In this document: piece after piece, positions 44,291-53,986 of the stretch | Layout of the letters: every line of letters begins with the position of its first letter | How positions within the stretch are numbered: the first letter of the stretch is position 1 | NCBI GenBank assembly: GCA_041660045.1 | Contig: JBAZXA010000012.1 | Location: 1-64,000, forward strand | DNA from: WM-3-3 sp041660045 | GTDB taxonomy: Bacteria; Pseudomonadota; Gammaproteobacteria; Methylococcales; Methylomonadaceae | Length of the DNA stretch: 64,000 bases | Reading direction: 5' to 3' | Program-made: the position numbers and the translations under genes | Notes under the pieces: generated by a model | The model's database searches: none | The model's input: the letters and a program-made list of their open reading frames with translations, nothing else | What the model was told of the DNA's origin: nothing

Positions 44291-45670
44291 TTAATCCGCA
44301 GACAATTGCCGCATTTGTTTTTCATATTCATCGGCAAAGTCTTCGCCGAATATCTCTTGTATGGCCCGGTTTCTTAACTCAGGGTAGCGTTGGCCATACA
44401 AAGCCCAACAACGGCTTTTTTTGGTCAACGGATTGCCATCAGCCGCTGAGCGTTCTATCACCTGTGGATCAAAATTGGCTAAATGGCCTTCCAATGAGGC
44501 TTGAAATGCCGCTGTCATGGCCAATCTATGCATTTTAAGATCCTTAAAACCTTCACTTACCGCATCGTTTGCACGGATAAATGCGGGATCTTCTGATGCC
44601 AACAAGGATTTGATAAAACTACCAACATCAGGCTTAAACTTCAATGGATTATTAGCACGTGGTTTTAACACGGTATGCGCCAGCCGAAACTCTTCTTTCA
44701 TGGCTTTTCTGGCTTGTAACTCATCCATTAAGCCCGCCACCATATTACGGAACAAAGCGCCTGCAGTTTTCATAGCCGCTTGCTGTTCTTCCGGCGATAA
44801 GGGCCAAACCTCTGCGATACCGGCACCTTCCAAAAAGGCATTTAATAAATTCGGCTCTGCTGATGTAGGTTTAGCCGCTGCCGATAAGATAGCCGGGTTG
44901 CTTGCTAATAAGGCTGGGCTTAGCGGTGCTGCTCTTGGCGGTTCAGCGCTGGCGCTGCCTGCGGCATAAAACTCAACTAATTGGCGCAAAATATCGGCCG
45001 CATTGCTGTCAACGGGGAGGTTTTGTTTAGGCGGCGTTTCATCCGCAATAGGCAAAAATGCAGGTGTGCTAGCTTGTTTAAGCTGATCCCCCACTCTGTT
45101 TGCCTCGGGCGCTGATAAAAAATCAAAATTAAGCGGCTCCGCTAAACCTCTGGAGTACTGCGCTTCAGGCCCTGCCACAGGCAAATCAACCGGTGCTGAA
45201 AAAGCTTGTGGGGATAGCTGATCTGATGTGGGATATGGGTTAAATGGGCCGAGTGGTTTGGCATTGTCACTCATCGGCTGGCTTTGCGGCCAGCTTGCTG
45301 GCGTAGCCAGCTCGATTTCGGCGGCTAATTCAAATTCACCGATGTTAATCCGCTCTCCACCATGCAACGGCGCTTCTGTGCCATATAGCCTGATTACATT
45401 GCCATCTCGACAGACGATTAAGGTACCGTTAGTACTTGGCTTTTTTAAGCCCAAAACAACATTTTGCTGCTCATACTCGCCATCCATTAGCACATACTGG
45501 TCGCCCTTTAATACGATTAAGGCATGAAAGTTTGATACGGCGGGACTAGGCAAAACCACTTGATTGCTAGCCTTGCGCCCAATACTGCCGCCTTTACCAT
45601 CAAACTCTATCTGGGTTTCCGGCAAATACGCCTGGCCTTTATAAGATATGATTTTTAGAATTAATGGCAT
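44291..45670 (-). CDS. tagH: T6SS FHA-domain protein TagH/Fha
   Basis: This protein of about 459 residues has an N-terminal FHA domain (GSIGRKASNQVVLP, VSNFHALIV, PSTNGTLIV), a Pro/Ala-rich linker and the conserved type VI C-terminal helical domain (LLNAFLEGAGI, FRNMVAGLMDELQARKAMKEEFR, NNPLKF, DFADEYEKQMRQL). It is the usual target of the kinase/phosphatase pair and triggers assembly when phosphorylated. I start it at the ATG at 45670; a TTG 11 codons upstream gives an unlikely leader. Confidence 0.93.
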   Translation of the reverse strand: MPLILKIISYKGQAYLPETQIEFDGKGGSIGRKASNQVVLPSPAVSNFHALIVLKGDQYVLMDGEYEQQNVVLGLKKPSTNGTLIVCRDGNVIRLYGTEAPLHGGERINIGEFELAAEIELATPASWPQSQPMSDNAKPLGPFNPYPTSDQLSPQAFSAPVDLPVAGPEAQYSRGLAEPLNFDFLSAPEANRVGDQLKQASTPAFLPIADETPPKQNLPVDSNAADILRQLVEFYAAGSASAEPPRAAPLSPALLASNPAILSAAAKPTSAEPNLLNAFLEGAGIAEVWPLSPEEQQAAMKTAGALFRNMVAGLMDELQARKAMKEEFRLAHTVLKPRANNPLKFKPDVGSFIKSLLASEDPAFIRANDAVSEGFKDLKMHRLAMTAAFQASLEGHLANFDPQVIERSAADGNPLTKKSRCWALYGQRYPELRNRAIQEIFGEDFADEYEKQMRQLSAD

Positions 45671-45761
45671 AAAACAGTTTAAAAAATAAATTAAACACGG
45701 CAAGTTTATAATTTACCTTCGTGGCCTTAACTTTATGCCGTTACCCGCTATATTGCACAAT

Positions 45762-46235
45762 TTAATGCGGGAAAACGCCAGTAATTTGATTGTTTTCTAG
45801 GCTGATCGCCACGGCATTGTCCTGATGCGCTTGTATGGGCGCGATTAGCCGCCATTGCGCATTATCCAACTGTTTGAAGGCTGCAAAAAAACCTATAAAA
45901 TGCGTGTCCGCTTCAGCAGCGATAAGCACTTGTTTTACTTCTCCAGGTTGCAATAAAAACTCTTGCTTAGCCAGCAACTCGTCAGCCAGGGTGGTTTTTT
46001 CCTGTCCGAACAAGGCAAAAAAGTCTGCCCCCATAAAATTACTCTGCGCCCGCAATTGATAAATTCTAAATACCACTGGAGCAGGTTTTGCAGCCACATC
46101 CGGATTAAGGTTTAGCGCACTGTTAAGTACTAATTGCACCCGGGTCGGTGCCGGTGGTTCAGCTACCGGGACGGCGCTTGAACAAGCCGTTACCAGACTG
46201 GCAACACCTATAGCCAGTAATGAAAATTTAAACAT
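45762..46235 (-). CDS. tssJ: T6SS outer-membrane lipoprotein TssJ
   Basis: This 157-residue lipoprotein has a signal peptide ending in the lipobox VTAC (Cys18) and the TssJ beta-sandwich pattern (VQLVLNSALNLNPD, APVVFRIYQLRAQSNFMGADFFALFG, EFLLQPGEVKQVLI). It binds the periplasmic part of TssM. It lies between vgrG and the FHA gene. Confidence 0.93.
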   Translation of the reverse strand: MFKFSLLAIGVASLVTACSSAVPVAEPPAPTRVQLVLNSALNLNPDVAAKPAPVVFRIYQLRAQSNFMGADFFALFGQEKTTLADELLAKQEFLLQPGEVKQVLIAAEADTHFIGFFAAFKQLDNAQWRLIAPIQAHQDNAVAISLENNQITGVFPH

Positions 46236-46285
46236 AGGCCTTATGGTTGATTTTAAATTGTGCTAACGCAAAGTCATATTAAGCC

Positions 46286-48397
46286 TTAATTTATCATCAC
46301 CACGCCACCTTTAACAGTTAACATACCATCGCCGCTAACTGTAGTCATGGGGCTTTTTAGCTCAGCTTGAGCTTGGCCTTGAATGGTAACCATTAGGCCT
46401 TTAATGGTAACACCTTGCTGGTCTATGGTGATGCTATTTTGCCCCACGGTCAATGTTAATGACTGCATGGCTTCCTGGCTAATTGCCCCGGCTTGCGCCT
46501 TAATATTTAAATTGCCCGCAGTGAGCGTTAAATTATCATTGCCTTGTTTAAGATTAACCGTCCGGTTACCTGTGTTTAAGGTTAATTCATCATTGCCTTG
46601 TTTGAGATTAACCGTGCGGTTACCCGTGTTTAAGGTTAATTCATCATTGCCTTGGCCTAAACTAGTTGTCCTGTTGCCTTGGCTGATATCTAGACTGTCA
46701 TCCCCCTGTTTAATGAGCACCGCCCTTTTGCCCTGCTTTAAGGTCAGTTGGTCATTGCCTTGATCTAAAGTGACCGTACGGTGATTAAATATATCGATAG
46801 TTTGCGAACCATCAACACTTTGGTTACTACCGATAGTTTGCTTATCATTATTTTTAATCAGCAAATTGAAATCTTTCTCGGCCTGAAGGTTAATTGCTTC
46901 AGCATCTTTTTTATCTTCAAATTGAATCTGGTTAAAATTGTCAGACGAGCCATTACTTGTACTGCGCGTTTTAATGCCGCTTTGGCTTTTATTATCCGGT
47001 AAGCTGTAAGGTACTATTTGATCGGCGTTATAGACACTACCGATAATTATTGGGCGGTCTGGATTGCCTTCCAAAAAATCAACAATCACTTCTTGCCCCA
47101 CCCGAGGAATATAAATGCCACCCCAACCTTTACCCGCCCATATTTGTGCAACCCTAATCCAGCACGAGCTGTTTTGATCGTTCTGACCGTCGCGGTCCCA
47201 ATGGAATTGCACTTTCACCCGGCCATATTCATCGGTGCAGATTTCATCACTGCTATTGCCCACCACGATGGCGGTTTGCACCCCTTGTACCACAGGCCTA
47301 GGGGTTACCCGTGACGGCCTGAACACAGCTTCGGAACTGATCACCTCATAACCACAACGATAATCTGGTGCAGCCTCGCTGACCCCAGAGGCATAATCAT
47401 TATTTTGCAACTGCACCTGTGTCGCAATAACTAAATACTCCCGGTTTTGATCCTCTCGGGGATAAGCTGCCAAGCTGAATTTATTCCCTAACGCTAAGTT
47501 TTGGACATTACCTTGCGCTTGTATGCGCTCAAACTCGGCCATCTGCTCTTGCATACGGATTTGGGCATAACGGCTGCCATCAGAAGATTGGCTATAACCA
47601 CCGGGATAATCATAAAACTCTTTGCTATTGGCCTGCGGGTGCGCTGTAGTAGCCCGGTTAGTTTTAGTTAAATCAGCTGTCGGGGCGGTAAAATCATAAT
47701 CTTTCAGTGTATAAATACCGGCCCGGATGGCTTGGTTTAAACACCAATCCGAAATATATTGGCTGCCATGGCCACCACCACTTGAGGCTGGTGAATAATC
47801 AATTGTGGCATCACCTGGCATATTGTTGTGCGCGGATATGTCATCGCATAAAACCAGCTGGTGACTGCCGTCCCGATGCTCAAAGAAATAATAGATGCCC
47901 TCTTCCTCCATCAAGCGGCTGATAAAATTGAAATCACTTTCGCGGTATTGCACACAGTATTCCCGGGCTTCATATGTCGCTGATAACCTATCAATAACAT
48001 CGCTATAGCCATGGCTGGACAAAACTGCGTTAATAATTTCCGGCACGGTTTTGTGGGTTGGCATAATCTTACAATTACTGGCGCGGGTTAGTAACCATAA
48101 GGCCGGTTGTATCAGCGCCCGATACGCATATAGCTCATCTTGTTTACCAATTTGGCTAACCCGGGTAACAATACCATTGAAATAACGCGGGTCTGCATCA
48201 GCCCATGCCAGCTTGATGGTTAAGTTCGAACCCAACAAGCTTTTTAAGTTTAAGCTAGCATTCTCAGCCAGAAACTCCAGTTCATATTCAAATAAACGGC
48301 TTAACTGCTCAAACCCAGACAGCCGATAAAGCAATAAATTATCGCTGATAGCCGGAGCACTTACCGATGCAACGCGGTCAATTTGAGAATATGTCAT
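46286..48397 (-). CDS. vgrG: T6SS spike protein VgrG (TssI) with C-terminal repeat extension
   Basis: This 703-residue protein begins with the gp27-like part (ASVSAPAISDNLLLYRLSGFEQLSRLFEYELEFL, YCVQYRESDFNFISRLMEEEGIYYFFEH) and the gp5-like OB fold (EYGRVKVQFHWDRDG, SCWIRVAQIWAGKGWGGIYIPRVGQEVIVDFLEGNPDRPI). After it comes an extension of about 200 residues with five 18-residue repeats (residues about 543-632). The repeats probably lengthen the beta-prism needle. No separate enzymatic domain is visible at the end (TTVSGDGMLTVKGGVVMIN). The gene is preceded by the PAAR gene and followed by tssJ. Confidence 0.95.
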   Translation of the reverse strand: MTYSQIDRVASVSAPAISDNLLLYRLSGFEQLSRLFEYELEFLAENASLNLKSLLGSNLTIKLAWADADPRYFNGIVTRVSQIGKQDELYAYRALIQPALWLLTRASNCKIMPTHKTVPEIINAVLSSHGYSDVIDRLSATYEAREYCVQYRESDFNFISRLMEEEGIYYFFEHRDGSHQLVLCDDISAHNNMPGDATIDYSPASSGGGHGSQYISDWCLNQAIRAGIYTLKDYDFTAPTADLTKTNRATTAHPQANSKEFYDYPGGYSQSSDGSRYAQIRMQEQMAEFERIQAQGNVQNLALGNKFSLAAYPREDQNREYLVIATQVQLQNNDYASGVSEAAPDYRCGYEVISSEAVFRPSRVTPRPVVQGVQTAIVVGNSSDEICTDEYGRVKVQFHWDRDGQNDQNSSCWIRVAQIWAGKGWGGIYIPRVGQEVIVDFLEGNPDRPIIIGSVYNADQIVPYSLPDNKSQSGIKTRSTSNGSSDNFNQIQFEDKKDAEAINLQAEKDFNLLIKNNDKQTIGSNQSVDGSQTIDIFNHRTVTLDQGNDQLTLKQGKRAVLIKQGDDSLDISQGNRTTSLGQGNDELTLNTGNRTVNLKQGNDELTLNTGNRTVNLKQGNDNLTLTAGNLNIKAQAGAISQEAMQSLTLTVGQNSITIDQQGVTIKGLMVTIQGQAQAELKSPMTTVSGDGMLTVKGGVVMIN
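46500..46768 (-). repeat. 54-bp tandem repeat inside vgrG
   Basis: Five copies of an 18-codon unit, consensus GNDELTLNTGNRTVNLKQ. The two central copies (about 46539-46592 and 46593-46646) are nearly identical in DNA, differing at a few bases; the outer copies have diverged. The pattern suggests recent duplication of one unit. Confidence 0.85.
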
Positions 48398-48442
48398 GGT
48401 TTATTCCTGTTCCGTCAAGCTTAAGAAAACTGTTTGCACCTG

Positions 48443-48736
48443 CTAACCGCCAATTAACACGGTAGGCAAGCCTAAAATGATAGACCCGCCATGCCCAGTT
48501 GGGTCGCCCATGCGGGCAGCAGGCAAGTTGCCAATCAATACCGTTGTAGAACCCATGGCTATGGCATCGGGCGGACCGACACAAGTCGCCATATCGCTGG
48601 CCCTGGCCGCCGGCAACTTGCCGATCAATACTGTCGGTGCCCCGGCAGGTAATATGGGGCCACCCACATGGGGTACTGGCCCTGTAAACATGGGGCAAAC
48701 ATGCATATCCGTCACCCGTGCCGCTGGTTTGCCCAT
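48443..48736 (-). CDS. PAAR-repeat spike-tip protein
   Basis: This 97-residue protein is entirely PAAR: GKPAARVTDMHVCPM, TVLIGKLPAARASDMATC, TVLIGNLPAARMGDPTGHGG and TVLIGG. PAAR proteins cap VgrG with a pointed, metal-bound tip. It has no fused effector domain. It is directly upstream of vgrG in the operon and 19 nt downstream of the DUF6931-like gene. Confidence 0.95.
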   Translation of the reverse strand: MGKPAARVTDMHVCPMFTGPVPHVGGPILPAGAPTVLIGKLPAARASDMATCVGPPDAIAMGSTTVLIGNLPAARMGDPTGHGGSIILGLPTVLIGG

Positions 48737-48755
48737 GACTTACTCCCTGGTTTGT

Positions 48756-49343
48756 TTATATGGCCCATAATTTACCATTGCCCCCATTGGCAATATCTAT
48801 ACCTTGTTCTATAAAAAACGGGTATTTATCTTGAATTTGCTCAGCGGCTCCTTGTACAGCCGATAGCATGACCGCGCCGGCAACGGCTTTAGCATTTAAG
48901 TTATCTATCACCGGCACGGCCGGCAATTCCTCAGGCGTCATGCTGCCTTCACTCCAAAATGCCGCCATAGCCGCCCACGCCGCTGGATTATCAAAGCTGG
49001 CCATAACAGCCGCCTTATAGGCCGACCGACGCATGTTTTCGCTAGGTTCATAAACCCAGGCTTCAGCTGCGGCCAAAGCGCCACTAACCTCGGCCCTGGC
49101 ATTGTGGCCCAAACTACTACGCGTGCATAAGCAAGCCCACCACACAGCTTCGCGTTTCGGCAAAGCCCTGGCTAAAAAGCGTACCGCATCAGGATATAAA
49201 CTCATTGCCAATAAGGCATTCAAATAGCTTACCGGTGACATATCCAACGCCAAACTGGCCAGGGCTTGCGCGTCTTGCTCTATGTCCTGGCAAATATCCG
49301 ATGCTTTAGGCCGCAAAACTTTACTTAATGTGGCTGCGTTCAT
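48756..49343 (-). CDS. DUF6931-like T6SS-associated protein
   Basis: This 195-residue soluble, Ala-rich helical protein has SPVSYLNALLAMSLYPDAVRFLARALPKREAVWWACLC, AAEAWVYEPSENMRRSAYKAA and SEGSMTPEEL. I associate this pattern with a family found beside PAAR/VgrG genes (DUF6931). The repeated helices recall adaptor proteins that load effectors. It sits directly before the PAAR gene, which fits that idea, but it is inference. Confidence 0.72.
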   Translation of the reverse strand: MNAATLSKVLRPKASDICQDIEQDAQALASLALDMSPVSYLNALLAMSLYPDAVRFLARALPKREAVWWACLCTRSSLGHNARAEVSGALAAAEAWVYEPSENMRRSAYKAAVMASFDNPAAWAAMAAFWSEGSMTPEELPAVPVIDNLNAKAVAGAVMLSAVQGAAEQIQDKYPFFIEQGIDIANGGNGKLWAI

Positions 49344-49459
49344 ATCTGTTCCTGCTCATTGGTTAGCCAATCTTAGTGTTTATTCATTCTTGTGTAAGAC
49401 AAACTTAATAATTGCAGGATGCTTACCCAAATAGCCAGCTATAGTGTTTGCACTTTGTT

Positions 49460-50113
49460 TTAGGCGCTTGATTTCATAGCTGATTGCAATGAATTTTTTA
49501 GCAATTGCTCAAAATTGGCACCGGCAATAATAGCGACGATTTTTTTTGCAATAGTACCCACTTCATCGTTACGGGCGGCGTAGCTATAAAGCAAATCGGC
49601 GTATTTCTGACGATTAACACCTTTAGTACCCTTAGCCATTTTATATATGGCTTTACCGCCCTGGTACAGGGACACACCAAATCCAGACACCGGCACGGCC
49701 TTGGCTATTTGCCGGTCCCTTTTAGAGGTGCGTTTGCCGATACAATATTGCACAATTTCATATAACTCACTGCGCTCACTGCCGCCAGTCGCTGATGCCA
49801 AGCTATGTTGGCTAATCAATTGCTTGAGGGCGGCCACGGATTTTTGTGAATCGTAAGCAGCTATGCCATTCGTTACCGCATCCGTTACCACACCCACCCC
49901 AATAGCAAAGGCAGTACCAGCACCCGGGCAGCCAATATCCGCAGCCGAACCGATAACGCCAGTCGTCTGCTTGATTAAGCCACAGGCAAAAGCGGCCTTT
50001 TCAGCATGGGAATATTCCGTTCCTGTGCTGTCAAACGGTGCGGCGCCACTGTTCAAACCCACAATCCCATTACTTAAACCCATGTATCCACTAGCATCTG
50101 CTAAATTTGTCAT
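49460..50113 (-). CDS. Unrecognised protein in the T6SS operon, candidate effector
   Basis: This 217-residue protein begins with a polar Gly/Ser-rich stretch, then a hydrophobic Gly-rich segment (GVIGSAADIGCPGAGTAFAIGVGVVTDAV, about 53-82) that could insert in a membrane. A charged helical middle follows (YCIGKRTSKRDRQIAKAVPVSGF) and a C-terminus KIVAIIAGANFEQLLKNSL. I know no family. A very good Shine-Dalgarno (TTGGAGGAAAAAC before ATG) sets the start. It lies between clpV and the DUF6931-like/PAAR/vgrG genes, a place where effectors or their partners are often encoded. No obvious immunity gene is adjacent, unless the next gene serves as one. Confidence 0.65.
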   Translation of the reverse strand: MTNLADASGYMGLSNGIVGLNSGAAPFDSTGTEYSHAEKAAFACGLIKQTTGVIGSAADIGCPGAGTAFAIGVGVVTDAVTNGIAAYDSQKSVAALKQLISQHSLASATGGSERSELYEIVQYCIGKRTSKRDRQIAKAVPVSGFGVSLYQGGKAIYKMAKGTKGVNRQKYADLLYSYAARNDEVGTIAKKIVAIIAGANFEQLLKNSLQSAMKSSA

Positions 50114-50197
50114 GTTTTTCCTCCAACTGTTAAATTAATACCTAAAGCCATATGCGATAGCCCATCACACAACCGGTAAGAGCTATTCCTCGGCCAT

Positions 50198-52879
50198 TCA
50201 ATCAAATAAATATTCAAAATCGTCAGCACTAACCTGAATGTTGACTTGCTTTACCGCATCTCCCATCATCAGCCGGGACAAAATTTCTGCACTAATTTTT
50301 GGTAATAAGGTATTTGTGAGTATGGCATCGATCATACGCCCGCCGCTTTCCAACTCGGTGCAGCGGCTAGCGATTAAGCTCACCACATCGTCGTGGTAAG
50401 CAAACGGCACCTTATGGCTGTCTTCAATACGCTGTTTGATGCGGTTTAATTGCAGCCTGATGATCGCGCCTATCATGTCATCATTCAGCGGGTAGTAAGG
50501 GATCACCACCAACCTACCTAGCAACGCCGGTGGGAATTCTTTCAGCAACGGTTCCCGTAACGCTTTGGCAATGCTTTCTGGCTCCGGCATTAAATCAGGG
50601 TCGGCACAGAGGCTACTGATCAAATTGGTACCGGCGTTAGTGGTCAACAAAATCAAGGTGTTTTTAAAGTCTATCATGCGACCTTCACCATCTTCCATCC
50701 AGCCCTTATCAAACACTTGGAAGAAAATTTCGTGCACGTCAGGATGGGCTTTTTCCACTTCATCCAGTAACACCACACTATAAGGCCTGCGCCGCACGGC
50801 TTCGGTCAAGACGCCACCTTCACCATAGCCAACATAACCAGGCGGCGCACCTTTTAAAGACGAAACGGTATGGGCTTCTTGATACTCGCTCATGTTAATG
50901 GTGATGACATTTTGCTCGCCGCCATACAAGGTTTCGGCCAAGGCCAATGCGGTTTCAGTTTTACCTACGCCGGATGTGCCTGCTAACATGAAGACACCTA
51001 CTGGCTTATTCGGGTTATCCAGACCCGCCCGCGAAGTTTGTATGCGTTTGGCGATCATCTCCAAGGCATGGCGTTGACCGATTATGCGTTTTTCCAATAG
51101 CTCAGGTAATTTGAGCACGGTTTCGAGTTCATTTTTCACCATGCGGCCAACTGGAATGCCCGTCCAATCTTGCACCACCGCGCCCACAGCCACTTCATCA
51201 ACAGTGGGCAAAATCAGCGGGGCATCACCTTGCAGCGCTTGCAATTGTGCCTGTAAGGCTTTAAGTTCAGCCAAATCAGTTGTACTGCCGTCAATATTGA
51301 CGGCAACCTGCCCGGCTTGGTCAATGTCCTCGCCCGCTGCCCGCAATTTGGCGCGTAACGCCAGGATGTTTTGGACTAAGGCCTGTTCTGCATTCCAACG
51401 CTGCTCAAGTTCTGCGTAACGCTGTTTTTCCGCCGCCAGTTGCCCTGTTACAGCAAGTTGCCTAAGATCAACATCAATGCCAACGGTTTTTTCACGGGCA
51501 ATCATACACAACTCAGTTTCCAAGTCATGGATATGCTTTAAACTGTTATCCACCAGCGCGGGCACCGCGTGCTGGCTGATCGCCACGCGTGCGCAGGCAG
51601 TGTCTAGCAGGCTCACCGCCTTATCTGGCAATTGCCTTGCGGGAATGTAGCGATGCGAGAGCTTAACGGCGGCGCTTAAAGCTTCATCTAAAATCATCAC
51701 CTGATGATGTTTTTCCTGTACCGACACCATACCTCGCAACATGCGTATGGCTTTTTCCTCATTCGGTTCTTGTACTTGCACAACTTGAAAACGGCGGGTC
51801 AAGGCTGGATCTTTTTCAATATGCTTTTTATATTCTGCCCAGGTCGTAGCCGCCACAGTGCGCAACCCACCTCGTGCCAGTGCCGGTTTCAGCAGATTGG
51901 CCGCATCACCGGTACCAGCCGCGCCGCCTGCACCCATTAAGGTGTGGGCTTCATCGATAAACAAAATAACCGGTGCTGGTGCTGCCTGCACTTCTTCAAT
52001 CACTTGCCGCAAGCGGTTTTCAAATTCACCTTTCATGCTAGCACCGGCTTGTAACAAACCGATATCTAAGCTGCGTAGACTGACATGACGCAATGCTGGC
52101 GGCACATCACCAGCGATTATTTTCATGGCAAAACCTTCCACCACGGCGGTTTTACCCACCCCCGCCTCACCAGTGAGTATCGGGTTGTTTTGTCGGCGCC
52201 GCATTAAAATATCGATGACTTGGCGAATTTCTTCGTCGCGGCCAACTATCGGGTCAATTTTACCGGCACGTGCTTGTTCGGTCAGGTCTACAGTAAATTG
52301 TTTTAGGGCTTCTTGTTTACCCATGACCGCAGGTGCAATACCGGCTGCCATGGCATTGGCCGAGGCATTAACTTGAAATCCGTCAGTCGCTGCCAAGCCT
52401 TCTTCTGGTGAGCCTGCCACCAAACTGGCTAAGTGTTCTGCCAAAGTTTCCGCTTTTAGTTTGCCAAACTCTGCCGATATGGCTATCAGCTCATGCTGCA
52501 AATGCCGGGTTTTCAACCAACCGACCAGTAAATGGCCGCTACGGATTTGGCTTTCACCAAACATCAATGTGCCATAAACCCAGCCCCGTTCAACACTGTC
52601 TTCTATCAGTTGGGAAAAGTCTGAAATAGTTGTGGCCCCCCGGGGCAAGCGTTCCAAATAATCGGTGACGCCTTGTGCAAGCAACGCGGAATCCAGCCCA
52701 TAATGCTTGATTAAGCGGTGTAAGTCAGAATCGGGTAGCTGTAATAACTGGTTTAACCAATGCCCCAACTCGACATAAGGGTTACCCCGCAACTTGCAAA
52801 AAACGGTAGCGCTTTCAACCGCTTTATAACAAATGGGGTTGAGCTTTCCGAACAATTTGACTCGGCTAATATCTGCCAT
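50198..52879 (-). CDS. tssH: T6SS sheath-recycling ATPase TssH (ClpV)
   Basis: This 893-residue AAA+ protein has a Clp-N domain, a first ATPase module with Walker A GEAGVGKT and Walker [12 protein letters not shown], a coiled middle domain, and a second module with GTSGVGKT and [14 protein letters not shown]. The N-terminal sequence ([29 protein letters not shown]) is of the ClpV rather than ClpB kind. It disassembles contracted TssB/TssC sheaths. It follows tssG by 33 nt. Confidence 0.97.
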   Translation of the reverse strand: MADISRVKLFGKLNPICYKAVESATVFCKLRGNPYVELGHWLNQLLQLPDSDLHRLIKHYGLDSALLAQGVTDYLERLPRGATTISDFSQLIEDSVERGWVYGTLMFGESQIRSGHLLVGWLKTRHLQHELIAISAEFGKLKAETLAEHLASLVAGSPEEGLAATDGFQVNASANAMAAGIAPAVMGKQEALKQFTVDLTEQARAGKIDPIVGRDEEIRQVIDILMRRRQNNPILTGEAGVGKTAVVEGFAMKIIAGDVPPALRHVSLRSLDIGLLQAGASMKGEFENRLRQVIEEVQAAPAPVILFIDEAHTLMGAGGAAGTGDAANLLKPALARGGLRTVAATTWAEYKKHIEKDPALTRRFQVVQVQEPNEEKAIRMLRGMVSVQEKHHQVMILDEALSAAVKLSHRYIPARQLPDKAVSLLDTACARVAISQHAVPALVDNSLKHIHDLETELCMIAREKTVGIDVDLRQLAVTGQLAAEKQRYAELEQRWNAEQALVQNILALRAKLRAAGEDIDQAGQVAVNIDGSTTDLAELKALQAQLQALQGDAPLILPTVDEVAVGAVVQDWTGIPVGRMVKNELETVLKLPELLEKRIIGQRHALEMIAKRIQTSRAGLDNPNKPVGVFMLAGTSGVGKTETALALAETLYGGEQNVITINMSEYQEAHTVSSLKGAPPGYVGYGEGGVLTEAVRRRPYSVVLLDEVEKAHPDVHEIFFQVFDKGWMEDGEGRMIDFKNTLILLTTNAGTNLISSLCADPDLMPEPESIAKALREPLLKEFPPALLGRLVVIPYYPLNDDMIGAIIRLQLNRIKQRIEDSHKVPFAYHDDVVSLIASRCTELESGGRMIDAILTNTLLPKISAEILSRLMMGDAVKQVNIQVSADDFEYLFD

Positions 52880-52912
52880 AGTTATTATTAAAGTTAATGG
52901 TTATTAAAAAAC

Positions 52913-53986
52913 TTAAGCACGATGCCATTGGATATACGGATTTAAACGTAAATCATCGGCATCCTTAGTTGTTTGCCGTGGCCCTAGCCAAGTACTCCAA
53001 CCCAATTGGGCATCACCTTGCATACTACTGTGCGGATTACAATCCGGTACGCCCAAAGCCAATTCGGCAGGCACTTCCAGGTTTTGTAGGCGCAGCTGGG
53101 CATCCCACACCATTTCATCGCCGATATAATTACGTACGATCGCCACCAACTGGGCTAAGGCCTTACTACCAGGCAGTAATGATACATATTGCGCCCGTGT
53201 CATCGCCCCTAAAACGATGCGGAATTTGTGTTGGCAGCCCCAAACTTGCGCACCCAACAAGGCCGATTGCCCCAAGCAGGCAAACTCAGCACCTAACCCA
53301 ATAGTGGTCTGTTCCGCAGGCTCTATTGCCATCCATTCACCAATAAACTCCTCAATGTTTACCGGCATCAGCAACAAATCGCTTAAGATGGCGCGTAAAC
53401 CCTCCGGTGATTTGGTTTGGCCTGCAAAATGGCCAGCATAAAACAATTTGGCATGGTCGTTAAGCGCATCCCCCGCCATAAACGCAGTACCGCCTATGCC
53501 TAGCAAAGCCCCGGTGTAAAACTTAAAGCGCTCCGTTTCTGGCCGGTCATAATGGACAACAGGCCGGGCATTGGCCCAGGCACGGTAAAACAAGCTGATC
53601 ATGCGGTGGTGGAAAATATCGACAAAACGCGCAAAGGTAGGGTCTTGGTGATGTCGTAGCCGTTCCCTGGCGTATTCTGTCAGGTGTAAAGGCAAGGCTC
53701 CGTGGGGGCCAAACAAGCCCATAAAATTAACCGCTAACTGTTCGCGGCCATCGCCTGCGTTTTCCACAAACGCCGCCAAACTTGCAGCCTGAAAACCCAG
53801 CTCCGGAGGCTGGCTAAAACGAATGGCCTCATCACTCGCCTTAGCACTGGTTGCCAACCTGGGCTTATCGCTAGACCAGCTCTCAATTAGCCGTACCGCG
53901 GCAAAAAAATCAAAGCTATCTGCCGATTTAGCCAGCAGCGCCTTAAGTGCTATATCGTGTGGCGACATCCCATCCTCACTGGCCAT
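52913..53986 (-). CDS. tssG: T6SS baseplate protein TssG
   Basis: This 357-residue protein shows the TssG pattern SFDFFAAVRLIES, RFSQPPELGFQAASLA, NFMGLFGPHGALPLHLTEYARER, and FVDIFHHRMISLFYRAWA. It pairs with TssF in the baseplate wedge. The ATG at 53986 overlaps the end of tssF by 37 nt; an in-frame ATG at 53968 would reduce the overlap to 19 nt. Confidence 0.95.
   Translation of the reverse strand: MASEDGMSPHDIALKALLAKSADSFDFFAAVRLIESWSSDKPRLATSAKASDEAIRFSQPPELGFQAASLAAFVENAGDGREQLAVNFMGLFGPHGALPLHLTEYARERLRHHQDPTFARFVDIFHHRMISLFYRAWANARPVVHYDRPETERFKFYTGALLGIGGTAFMAGDALNDHAKLFYAGHFAGQTKSPEGLRAILSDLLLMPVNIEEFIGEWMAIEPAEQTTIGLGAEFACLGQSALLGAQVWGCQHKFRIVLGAMTRAQYVSLLPGSKALAQLVAIVRNYIGDEMVWDAQLRLQNLEVPAELALGVPDCNPHSSMQGDAQLGWSTWLGPRQTTKDADDLRLNPYIQWHRA

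Noticed and set aside
48378..48698. 106-codon minus-strand frame overlapping the PAAR gene
   Set aside because: Different phase from the clear PAAR repeats; low-quality sequence.
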